Part shown: piece after piece, positions 43,115 to 64,000 of the stretch
How positions within the stretch are numbered: the stretch's first letter is position 1
Layout of the letters: every line of letters starts with the position of its first letter
NCBI RefSeq assembly: GCF_005503365.1
Contig: NZ_SCML01000014.1
Span: 52,151 to 116,150 of the forward strand
Length of the DNA: 64,000 nt
Reading direction: 5' to 3'
From: Hydrogenophaga sp. 2FB
GTDB lineage: Bacteria; Pseudomonadota; Gammaproteobacteria; Burkholderiales; Burkholderiaceae_C
Notes under the pieces: model-generated
The model's input: the letters and a program-made list of their open reading frames with translations, nothing else
The model's database searches: none
What the model was told of the DNA's origin: nothing
Program-made: the position numbers and the translations under genes

Positions 43115-43962
43115 TGTTTCAATATCCGTTGGCGCAGCCAGTGTTCTGTCATGGAAAGGAAGGCCGATTGCGCCTTGCGGCTCGTGACCAGGTGGTCAGA
43201 AACCTCAAGGTAGTGGAACGCCACTTTGTCGAAAAACGGGTAACGGCCAAACATGGCCTTGAATTGTCCGTTGTGATTGAAGAACTCCGGCTCACCACCG
43301 GAGAAAACAAAGAACAATTCCACGCCATCGGCGGTTAATGTCTGCGCGCGCTGGACGAACTCCTCTATGGGAGGAGAGATCGACATGCCGATCCAGCGAG
43401 CGGTCTCGGGCGCCTCATCGGGCGTGGCGCGAAAGCCGGCGGAGATCCTGGCCCACAGCTTCTTCACGGCCCCCACCACGCCCGCACGCCGCAGCTTGTA
43501 GAGGAAAGTACGCGCGTGGAATTGCAAGGTGGGGTAGGCGTACAAGTCCCAGAGCAACACGGCGCGCATCCGCGGATCTTCCAGCGCGACGAGATGGCCG
43601 ACCACCGCACCCGAACAAAAGCCGATCATGAGGAAGCGGTCGCAGCCATAGCGCGCCTGCGCCGCGTCCATGACGGCACGCGTATCGGCCACCCATTGAT
43701 CGATCACGGGCAAGTTGCCGCTGGCCCGCAGGCTGTCACCCAGTCCGCTCATGTCGAAGCGGACCGACGGAACGCCCAACTCGGCGAAGCGCCGCGCAAG
43801 GTGCACGTTCATGCGGTGGGGTCCGCCCCGGGGAATCACACCGGAGTTGGAGAGGATGGCGACGCAGCGAGGTGGTTCGGAGGAGGGATGCGCGGCGGGA
43901 GTGAAGGTGGCGACGAGGTGGTTGTCGGTACCCAGGATCAGCGTTTGCTCGGCCATGGTCAT
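43111..43962 (-). CDS. Alpha/beta hydrolase with Cys nucleophile elbow (hydrolase-1 type, copy A)
   Basis: 283-residue paralogue of the last gene of the operon, overlapping the genes on both sides by 4 bp. The elbow is MIGFCSGAVVG with Cys116 as candidate nucleophile. FDMSGLGDSLR follows the strand that precedes the oxyanion hole, and VSDHLVT near the C-terminus likely carries the catalytic His. A second ATG two codons in is equally possible as start. Cys in this position is known in dienelactone hydrolase and in polyester synthases/depolymerases. Neighbouring megasynthases lack thioesterase domains, which makes a trans-acting thioesterase or transacylase role attractive but unproven. Confidence 0.8.
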   Translation of the reverse strand: MTMAEQTLILGTDNHLVATFTPAAHPSSEPPRCVAILSNSGVIPRGGPHRMNVHLARRFAELGVPSVRFDMSGLGDSLRASGNLPVIDQWVADTRAVMDAAQARYGCDRFLMIGFCSGAVVGHLVALEDPRMRAVLLWDLYAYPTLQFHARTFLYKLRRAGVVGAVKKLWARISAGFRATPDEAPETARWIGMSISPPIEEFVQRAQTLTADGVELFFVFSGGEPEFFNHNGQFKAMFGRYPFFDKVAFHYLEVSDHLVTSRKAQSAFLSMTEHWLRQRILKQ

Positions 43963-44765
43963 TCAAGGGTGGAGATGAGCGTGCGCGGAATATCCGGCGG
44001 CGCGATCGCGGTGCCCATCGCCTGGCTCGACATCCAGTCGGTGCGGGACTCCACGGTGTGCAGCTTGAGCTGCGATGGAGCGCCCAAAGTCTCGAAGACC
44101 GTTCGGTGTTCGGCGTGCACCGCGCAGATGACGCGAATACCCCGGCGCAGCGCGGGCAGGAGGTTGAGGTCGGTCATCTGCAGCAGGTCGTCGCTCAACT
44201 GCGGTCCGAACTCGAAGCCCAGTAGATTGCCGGGAAGCTGTGGCTCGGCCACCTTGCCGGCGGCCAGCAGCCGCTCCCAGGACACCCGGAACATGCGGAC
44301 GAGTTCGGCGCGGTGGCCGTCTTTCAGGGCCTGGGCGTACGCCTTTCCATTGAACACAGGCTCCCACAGCACCAGCTGGGCGGGCGGTGTTTTCGCACGA
44401 AGGGCCGCGCGCAACGCGATGTTGGCGCCCAGGCCCATGCCGAACCAGTGGACGGGTGCGTGGTCGCCCTGCGCGAGCAACTCGTGCGCTGCCAGGACGT
44501 CGTCCACCCAGGGCGCGAGCGATTGATGCCCTTCGTCGCCAGGTGAGTCGCCGGTGCCGTGGTAGTCGAAGCGCAGCGTCTCGCCGCCCTCGCGCGCCAG
44601 TCGGTCGGCCACCACGCGGTAGATCGCCGCGGTGCGCACGGCTTCCTGGCCCAGTGGGCGGCACAACAGAAATTTCGCGCGCAAGGCTGCGCCGGTTTCG
44701 GGCGTCATGTGCACACCCACCATGTCTCGGTTGGGGCGTCCGAATTGTCGAATGGATAAGCTCAT
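43959..44765 (-). CDS. Alpha/beta-hydrolase-fold protein without nucleophile (hydrolase-2 type, copy A)
   Basis: 268 residues from the ATG at 44765, chosen because MSLSIRQFGR aligns with the paralogue start MSPFRFGPQ; a TTG at 44819 would run into the previous gene. The elbow is FGMGLGANIAL, with Gly111 where the nucleophile should be, and the C-terminal His is replaced (SRTDWMSSQ). Fold motifs LLCRPLGQEAVRTAAIYRVV, LRFDYHGTGDSPGDEG and WEPVFNGKAYAQAL match the copy at 27285-28079. A GGGAGG sequence is found about 20 bp upstream of the start, in the 28-bp gap after the first megasynthase. Probably non-catalytic partner of the next gene. Confidence 0.8.
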   Translation of the reverse strand: MSLSIRQFGRPNRDMVGVHMTPETGAALRAKFLLCRPLGQEAVRTAAIYRVVADRLAREGGETLRFDYHGTGDSPGDEGHQSLAPWVDDVLAAHELLAQGDHAPVHWFGMGLGANIALRAALRAKTPPAQLVLWEPVFNGKAYAQALKDGHRAELVRMFRVSWERLLAAGKVAEPQLPGNLLGFEFGPQLSDDLLQMTDLNLLPALRRGIRVICAVHAEHRTVFETLGAPSQLKLHTVESRTDWMSSQAMGTAIAPPDIPRTLISTLE

Positions 44766-44793
44766 GTAGTGCGGTGGCCCTGTTCCTCCCGGC

Positions 44794-59100
<14,307 letters not shown>

Positions 59101-59412
59101 GAGGTCACTCCTTGGGCGTTGCCCGCCATCGATGCTGCGGTTGTCCGACCTTGCGGCGTTGGTGGCTTACCCGCTGCACCGCGACGCTCTTCCCGGCAGA
59201 TAAGTTGTCAGACTAATGCAAAGGAGTAGCATCGGAAACTTGTGTAACAAATCATAACGGCGAAATGTCGCGTTTTTTCTCAATTTCGGGCGGCCTGCGC
59301 AACATAACGCACGTGTTGAGGTAGATCAATCATCGCGGCTTGGGCGCGCGCCCAGCCAACGTTTTTGGTGCGGATCATCTCGACATTGTTATCAGTAAGT
59401 GGTTCCAAGTCT
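59101..59412. promoter_or_regulatory. Divergent control region between the lipopeptide operon and the SGNH-hydrolase operon
   Basis: About 310 bp with no supported gene. It must hold the promoter for the roughly 32.7-kb minus-strand operon and probably that of the plus-strand set. The segment 59205-59285 is markedly AT-richer than its surroundings and contains a small perfect dyad TTGT-GTA-ACAA at 59240-59250 and a T-run at 59273-59279. No convincing sigma-70 or sigma-54 promoter could be assigned by eye on either strand. Confidence 0.45.
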
Positions 59413-60123
59413 GTGGACAAATTACATACCTTCTCGTTCTGGACAGGTTTTTGGGGTGCAACGGCAGTGTTCGCGACGGCCATCGTGATGCTGGCGTCCT
59501 GTCCGGCTGTCCAGGACGGCCTGCTGTGGCGCCTGGAGCGTCTGCAAAGTTCGCCCACCTTGAGCCAGCGCATTTTTGAACGGCGGCTTGTGGGGCACCA
59601 TTTGAGCCTGGATGGTAGGGTGCCGCCGGCCTCTACTTTGTTTTTTGGCGACAGCCACATCCAGGCCCTGCCCCTGGGTGGGTTGCCGAGCGCCTACAAC
59701 TTCGCTATCGGTGGCGAATCGGCGCAGCGGCTGGCGTTGCGGTTGTCTCGATACACCTCGTTGCCCTTGGCGGGTGCCGTTGTCATCGGCACGGGCACCA
59801 ACGACCTGTTCGAGGGGCGAAGTGTTGCTCAGACCCTCGATGCGTGGGGCGAGATACTTGGGCAGTTGCCCAAGGCCACGAAAGTCGTGTGCGTTGAAAT
59901 CCCTGTCAACCTCGCCGTTGCCCATGCGGCACGGCATGAAGCCTTCAATCGCCAGCTTGCCCAGTTGTGCCTGCAAAAAGGCCATTCGGTGGTGTCATCG
60001 CCCCGGGGTGATGACACCACCGCCAATATCGCCTTCTCTGCGGACGGTGTTCATCTGAATGCTGCGGGTTCCCAGTGGCTGATGGAACGTATTGAAGAAC
60101 GTGTTTTGAAGAAGGTCCCATGA
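59413..60123 (+). CDS. SGNH/GDSL-family hydrolase (membrane-anchored or secreted)
   Basis: About 236 residues from a GTG at 59413; a TTG at 59365 would add 16 residues, and neither has a strong ribosome-binding site. The N-terminus has a hydrophobic helix (GATAVFATAIVMLASC) that could be a signal anchor. SGNH blocks are present: FFGDSHIQAL (Ser), FAIGGESAQR (Gly), GTGTNDLF (Asn) and the final DGVHLNAAG with the Asp/His pair. Such enzymes deacylate or transacylate sugars. It is followed by an acyltransferase-3 gene with 4-bp overlap, a pairing common in polysaccharide O-acetylation. Confidence 0.82.
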   Translation: MDKLHTFSFWTGFWGATAVFATAIVMLASCPAVQDGLLWRLERLQSSPTLSQRIFERRLVGHHLSLDGRVPPASTLFFGDSHIQALPLGGLPSAYNFAIGGESAQRLALRLSRYTSLPLAGAVVIGTGTNDLFEGRSVAQTLDAWGEILGQLPKATKVVCVEIPVNLAVAHAARHEAFNRQLAQLCLQKGHSVVSSPRGDDTTANIAFSADGVHLNAAGSQWLMERIEERVLKKVP

Positions 60124-61193
60124 AAGAGTCCGCGTCACATTCGCATCACCAACCCGCACTCGACTGGCTCCGAGGCCTGGCGGCCCTCGCCGTGGTGATG
60201 TTTCACTACTTTTACAAGGGTCCTAAGGAGGGCTGGGTGCAGGAGAACCAGCACCCCATCCTGGAAACAGTGGCCTCTTACGGTTACCTAGGCGTGCATC
60301 TGTTTTTCATGATCAGTGGCTACGTGATCATGATGACTGCCCAGAATTCCAGCTTGCGCCGCTTTGTGGCCTCGCGCGTGGCCCGCTTGATTCCCGCTTT
60401 CTGGATTTGCATGACCCTGACGGTGATCATCGAACTGCTGGTTCCCTCCTCGCCTTTCAAGCCAGCGTCATGGGCGCAGTACGTGGCCAATTTGACAATG
60501 CTGCCCAAGGCCTTTGGTCAGGAGCCCATCGATGGGGCTTACTGGTCGTTGGCGGTAGAGATCAATTTCTATGCCTGGATCGCTTTGATCATTGCAGTCG
60601 GGCAACTCAAGCGCATCGAAACCTTCCTGGTCCTCTGGCTAGGCCTTTCTCTTGTGAATTTCCTGCGGCCCATGTACCCGGTCGAGGTTTTCACGAGCGC
60701 ACATTGGGCGCCCCTGTTCAGTGCCGGCGCGTTTTTCTTCCTGGTTCGCCACTCGGGTTGGACGCCGCTTCGCCGTTTCGGCATGTTCGCTGCCCTGGTA
60801 CTGGCATGCCTCTATGCATGGCGTGAGACGGGGCCTGTGGCGGATGTCGCGCAGTTGATGAGATTTGGCAAAGGTCCACATCACCTGATCGTGCAAGGCA
60901 TCATGGTCTTGTACTTCTTGTTGTTCGCCGCGGTCACCATGGGGTGGATCCGCATGGAGAATTCGAAGTGGGGCGACTTGTCCGGCCGGTTGACCTACCC
61001 GTTGTACCTGGTCCACCAGAATGCAGGTTATGCGGTGTTGGGCGTCATGACCGCGACCGGTGTGGCGGCCTCGGGGGGAATGACCTTGGTGTCGATCGGT
61101 GTCATTGCGCTGGCCCTGCTGGTGGCCTGGCTGGTCAATGTCCATGTTGAGCAGCGCTGGAGCCCCAAAGTTCGACGCTGGATCGCCGGGTGA
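60120..61193 (+). CDS. Acyltransferase family 3 (OafA-like) membrane protein
   Basis: 357-residue polytopic acyltransferase. N-terminal motif LDWLRGLAALAVVMFHYF holds the conserved Arg and His. HLFFMISGYVIMM and ARLIPAFWICM follow, and AYWSLAVEINFYAWIALI is the typical central motif. About ten membrane segments. It translocates acyl groups (often acetyl) across the inner membrane onto glycans. The overlap with the SGNH hydrolase gene suggests the two act together, as in split OafA-SGNH systems. It is a second acyltransferase-3 gene in the window, distinct from 25320-26417. Confidence 0.88.
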   Translation: MKESASHSHHQPALDWLRGLAALAVVMFHYFYKGPKEGWVQENQHPILETVASYGYLGVHLFFMISGYVIMMTAQNSSLRRFVASRVARLIPAFWICMTLTVIIELLVPSSPFKPASWAQYVANLTMLPKAFGQEPIDGAYWSLAVEINFYAWIALIIAVGQLKRIETFLVLWLGLSLVNFLRPMYPVEVFTSAHWAPLFSAGAFFFLVRHSGWTPLRRFGMFAALVLACLYAWRETGPVADVAQLMRFGKGPHHLIVQGIMVLYFLLFAAVTMGWIRMENSKWGDLSGRLTYPLYLVHQNAGYAVLGVMTATGVAASGGMTLVSIGVIALALLVAWLVNVHVEQRWSPKVRRWIAG

Positions 61194-61228
61194 CAATGGG
61201 CCAGTAGGGGAGATTCAACCGAGAAACC

Positions 61229-62260
61229 ATGGGAGGATATGTCGTGCACTTTTCGGATTTTCCGCCACAACCTGTCGACCTGGATCTCAAGTCGCCGGTG
61301 CTGTTGGTCGTGGTCGATACGGAAGAGGAGTTCAACTGGAGCCTTCCCTTTGACCGAGGATCCGTGGCAACGCGCTCTATTCCCGCGCAGGATCGGGTGC
61401 ATGAGATCTATGACCGATGGGGCGTGGTGCCGACGTATGTCATGGACTATCCCGTGGCAACGTCGCCCGTTGCAGCGCACTACCTGCGTGCCCTGGTCGA
61501 TGAAGGAAGGGCAGAATTCGGAACGCATTGCCACCCCTGGGTCACACCGCCGCATGGTGAAGCGGTCACCGTATTCAATTCCTTCCACGGCAACCTGCCC
61601 GTGGAGTTGGAGGCCGCGAAAATTCGGGCTTCAACCGATGCCGTTGCCCAGGCATTTGGACAGGCGCCCACTGTGTTCAAGGCGGGGCGATACGGTCTGG
61701 GGCCCCACACGATGGATATCCTCAAGGAGCTCGGCTACACGGTTGATTGCAGCTACGTGCCCCACACCAGCTTTTCGCAGGAGGGCGGGCCTAGCTTCTA
61801 CCGCACGCCGGTGCAACCTTTCTTCACCGACCCCGATCGGGCATTGCTGGAGGTGCCGATGACGGTTGGTGTCTGCGGTGTCCTGGGTGGGGTCGGTCGC
61901 CGAATGCCGGCGATCTTCGATCACCCCTTGTCAAGAGCGGGCCACCTTCCCGGCATGGCGAACCGCCTGGGTTTGTTGGAGCGGTTGCGGTTGAGCCCGG
62001 AGGGCTTCGATCTCGACAGCCAGATCCGCGTCATGACCGCCTTGTTCAATCAAGGCATCAAGGTGTTCACACTCACGTATCACTCTCCGACGTTGCAGCC
62101 CGGGAACACGCCGTACGTGGGCAATCAGGAAGAGTTGACGCAGTTTCTGGCCACCATCGAAGGTGTTCTCTCATTCTTCCGGGATCGGCTCGGGGGTCGA
62201 TTCTCTACACTGAAGGAGATCGATCGACTGGCGAGATCGCAAGAGGCTTCCCTCGCTTGA
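61229..62260 (+). CDS. Polysaccharide deacetylase family protein (NodB-like)
   Basis: 343-residue carbohydrate-esterase-4-like protein. LLVVVDTEEEFNW contains the first catalytic Asp, and FGTHCHPW contains the metal His pair in an HxH form instead of the usual HxxxH. FKAGRYGLGPHTMDIL and the late LTYHSPTLQPG provide the remaining groove residues. No signal peptide is evident. This arrangement resembles the WalW-like subgroup found near glycan loci. It lies 35 bp behind the acyltransferase and is the last gene of its set, so it probably tailors the same glycan. Confidence 0.85.
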   Translation: MGGYVVHFSDFPPQPVDLDLKSPVLLVVVDTEEEFNWSLPFDRGSVATRSIPAQDRVHEIYDRWGVVPTYVMDYPVATSPVAAHYLRALVDEGRAEFGTHCHPWVTPPHGEAVTVFNSFHGNLPVELEAAKIRASTDAVAQAFGQAPTVFKAGRYGLGPHTMDILKELGYTVDCSYVPHTSFSQEGGPSFYRTPVQPFFTDPDRALLEVPMTVGVCGVLGGVGRRMPAIFDHPLSRAGHLPGMANRLGLLERLRLSPEGFDLDSQIRVMTALFNQGIKVFTLTYHSPTLQPGNTPYVGNQEELTQFLATIEGVLSFFRDRLGGRFSTLKEIDRLARSQEASLA

Positions 62261-62266
62261 AACAAA

Positions 62267-62295
62267 ACGGGCTGAGGTGGTGTGCCTCAGCCCGT
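62267..62295. terminator. Bidirectional rho-independent terminator
   Basis: Perfect 11-bp stem ACGGGCTGAGG / CCTCAGCCCGT with a 7-nt loop, followed by a T-rich stretch (TTTGGTTTTG) and preceded by an A-rich stretch (AAACAAAA). It sits between the convergent deacetylase and the gene ending at 62327, and could stop transcription from both sides. Confidence 0.9.
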
Positions 62296-62326
62296 CAGGT
62301 TTGGTTTTGTGCTTCAAGCCCAGTGG

Positions 62327-64000
62327 TCAGCGGGGCACGATGGCCCAGTTGGGATCGACGGCAAACGCGGCATCGAGCTTGGGCGTGAGCGCTTTCCAAC
62401 GCGTGTAGGTGGCGGCGGCATTCGCGACACCGGCGTTGGCCGAAGCCCCCATCATGGCTCGAGAGTTGGCCGCGTAGCAGTCTGCGCAGTCCGGATAGGC
62501 TTCCGTGAGGATGGGCATGTTGTTGCAACTCTGGCCCACCGCCGATGGGTAGTTGCGGGCGAACAAGGCGCTCCAGGAGGTGATGAACTTGCCCGCGGTG
62601 TCCTTGACGTACCAGTAGTAGCCCGGTGCCTTGGCCGCGCAGAACCCTTCGGACTCCTTGTTGTAGCGGCCCACGGTGAAAGGGCTGATCCAGTCCAGCG
62701 CACTCTTGGCCTGGGTTTCGCCGTTTTCCGCCATCAGGCTCAACACAATGGCCATGAAGTCGTTCTGCCAGGGCGCGGCTTGCCCGTCCATGGTCAGCTC
62801 GGTGGTCATCGGCCCCAGCGGCGAGGTGGCGGTATTGCCGGCCTTGAAGTAGGTCGCATAGTCCGTCAGGTTGGCAGCGAGCTTCGTCTTGAAGTACGCC
62901 TTCATCGCGTGCGTATCGGGCAGCGCTGCCTGCGCCTCCCAGATGGAACGCATCACCCAGGCCTGGCCGCGCAACTGATCCCAGCGCACCAGACCTTGGC
63001 CATCCTTGCGGAAGTACGGGTCCACGGCCGCGATGTTCCAGGACGACCAGAACATCATCTCATCGAGGTAGAAGGCATCACCCGAGACGAGATAGGGGAT
63101 GTAGGCGAACGAGGCCTGGTGCGCCGTGTCGGGCTCCCAGACGGTGGTGCCCGTCGGTTTGGGCAGCGCCGGGCTGGAGGTGCCATACAGCGTGGAAATG
63201 GTCGGGTAGGAGTCCAGGCTGACCGGGTGGTCGGTCTTCTCGTCGCGGTAGTGAACGGGCACACCGGCGGCGGCATCCGCATTGGCCATCATGCTCGCGC
63301 GGGCCCGGTCGTCCTGCGTGACCAGGTACAGCGCGGTCCAGCGCGGCACCGGGCCGATGTCCCAGCGAGAGCCCGTGGTGGGGAAGTAGGTCTGCAGCAT
63401 GGCCGGACCCATGGGCGCGGTGTTCGAGGCCGCCAGTGTGCGGGCCTCCTCCGCCAGCACCGATTCGGGCACCTTCAAGCTCAGGTCGTAGTTCCAGGTG
63501 GCGCGGCTGGCCAGGAAGTACGGCATGTTGTGGCGCAGGCGCACCTGCGGGTCAGTGCTACCGGTCCACAGCACCTTGTGCCAGCGGGCGTGGTGGTTGT
63601 GGGTGAAACGGGGCTGTGTATGAACGACCTGGCCATTCCTGCGCACCGTCAGTTCGTAGGTGATGTTGCCCGGGTTGGCCTTGTAGGTCCAGTTGTTTTC
63701 CAGCACCATGTCCGTGCGGATGCGTGCGCCGCCTTCGTACAGGCGGGTGTGCAGCCGGGCCGTGAGGTGCGGGTGCTCGGCATTGGTGGCGCTGTCCTTG
63801 AGGGGGGCCACCACGGTGTACTCCGTGGCCACCGCGCCATTGAGCCGCACGCCCTTGCCTTGCGCAATCTGCTGCTTGAGCAGGTCCTGGGGCTTGGCCA
63901 CCAGGGTCGAGATCAGGGTGCTGCCGTTGTAGACCTTGGCTTCGAGCTCCAGATTCCAGTCCGGGCTGGCGGGAACGGTTTGCGTGGCGGTGCTTTTGGC
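62327..64000 (-). CDS. Large uncharacterised protein, 5' end outside the window
   Basis: The frame is open from the stop at 62327 to the window edge, giving at least 558 residues; the apparent GTG start at 63901 is internal because in-frame coding continues upstream (...SPDWNLELEAKVYNGSTLIS). I do not recognise the family. The N-terminal visible part (to about residue 240) is beta-rich, with paired strand patterns like carbohydrate-binding or Ig-like modules. The C-terminal 300 residues are helical and Trp/Tyr-rich, with repeated pairs (WVMRSIWEAQAAL, WQNDFMAIVLSLMAENG), suggestive of an alpha/alpha-toroid as in some glycan-active enzymes. Four Cys near the end (SCNNM, DCADC) may form disulfides, consistent with secretion. 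No catalytic motif can be named. Confidence 0.6.
   Translation of the reverse strand, partial: AKSTATQTVPASPDWNLELEAKVYNGSTLISTLVAKPQDLLKQQIAQGKGVRLNGAVATEYTVVAPLKDSATNAEHPHLTARLHTRLYEGGARIRTDMVLENNWTYKANPGNITYELTVRRNGQVVHTQPRFTHNHHARWHKVLWTGSTDPQVRLRHNMPYFLASRATWNYDLSLKVPESVLAEEARTLAASNTAPMGPAMLQTYFPTTGSRWDIGPVPRWTALYLVTQDDRARASMMANADAAAGVPVHYRDEKTDHPVSLDSYPTISTLYGTSSPALPKPTGTTVWEPDTAHQASFAYIPYLVSGDAFYLDEMMFWSSWNIAAVDPYFRKDGQGLVRWDQLRGQAWVMRSIWEAQAALPDTHAMKAYFKTKLAANLTDYATYFKAGNTATSPLGPMTTELTMDGQAAPWQNDFMAIVLSLMAENGETQAKSALDWISPFTVGRYNKESEGFCAAKAPGYYWYVKDTAGKFITSWSALFARNYPSAVGQSCNNMPILTEAYPDCADCYAANSRAMMGASANAGVANAAATYTRWKALTPKLDAAFAVDPNWAIVPR

Overview
The window reads as a chromosomal segment of a high-GC betaproteobacterium, most likely order Burkholderiales and probably Comamonadaceae-like. 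The reasons are uniformly GC-rich codon use, an intracellular polyhydroxybutyrate depolymerase with a cysteine nucleophile, a short RnfB-type ferredoxin, and an exopolysaccharide locus of the exosortase-A (XrtA/PEP-CTERM) class. Genus-level placement is inference only.

Layout. 1-4462 is housekeeping: the 3' tip of an unknown gene, an RnfB-type ferredoxin, phaZ, a DODA-type extradiol dioxygenase and an aromatic/aspartate aminotransferase, with a clean bidirectional terminator at 3219-3248. 4722-22862 is a long co-directional exopolysaccharide (EPS) operon: Wza-like export lipoprotein, chain-length protein, tyrosine autokinase, beta-barrel protein, AAA ATPase, DUF3473 deacetylase, FemAB-like protein, glycosyltransferase, asparagine-synthase-like amidotransferase, an oxidoreductase-epimerase fusion, three more glycosyltransferases, a 55-residue membrane protein and an O-antigen ligase/polymerase. 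The first nine genes are in the order known from XrtA loci, yet no exosortase and no PEP-CTERM protein is seen. 22897-26417 holds a flippase, an Sfp-type phosphopantetheinyl transferase and an acyltransferase-3 protein.

26422-59100 is one minus-strand operon of about 32.7 kb. It has two giant assembly-line genes, each followed by a pair of alpha/beta-hydrolase-fold genes, mostly with 4-bp start/stop overlaps. The first gene (4768 codons) is C-A-T-KS-AT-ACP-aminotransferase-C-A-T-C-A*-T, where A* is a decayed adenylation domain. The second (5012 codons) is FAAL-T-C-A-T-E/C-A-T-C-A-T-C-A-T. Neither ends in a thioesterase. The fatty-acyl-AMP ligase implies a lipopeptide begun on the second protein and continued on the first, i.e. 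against gene order. The first protein would add an amino acid, extend it with malonate, transaminate the ketide to a beta-amino group and add at least one more residue. The phosphopantetheinyl transferase could prime all nine carrier domains.

59413-62260 is a plus-strand set (SGNH hydrolase, acyltransferase-3, polysaccharide deacetylase) ending at a strong terminator (62267-62295). 62327 to the window edge is the 3' part of a large uncharacterised minus-strand gene.

The most unusual feature is the lipopeptide operon beside an XrtA-like EPS operon that lacks its exosortase. The duplicated hydrolase pairs resemble the two hydrolases that accompany exosortase-A loci. In each pair one member keeps a Cys nucleophile elbow and the other has lost the nucleophile. 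All functional statements come from reading motifs by eye; no database search was possible.
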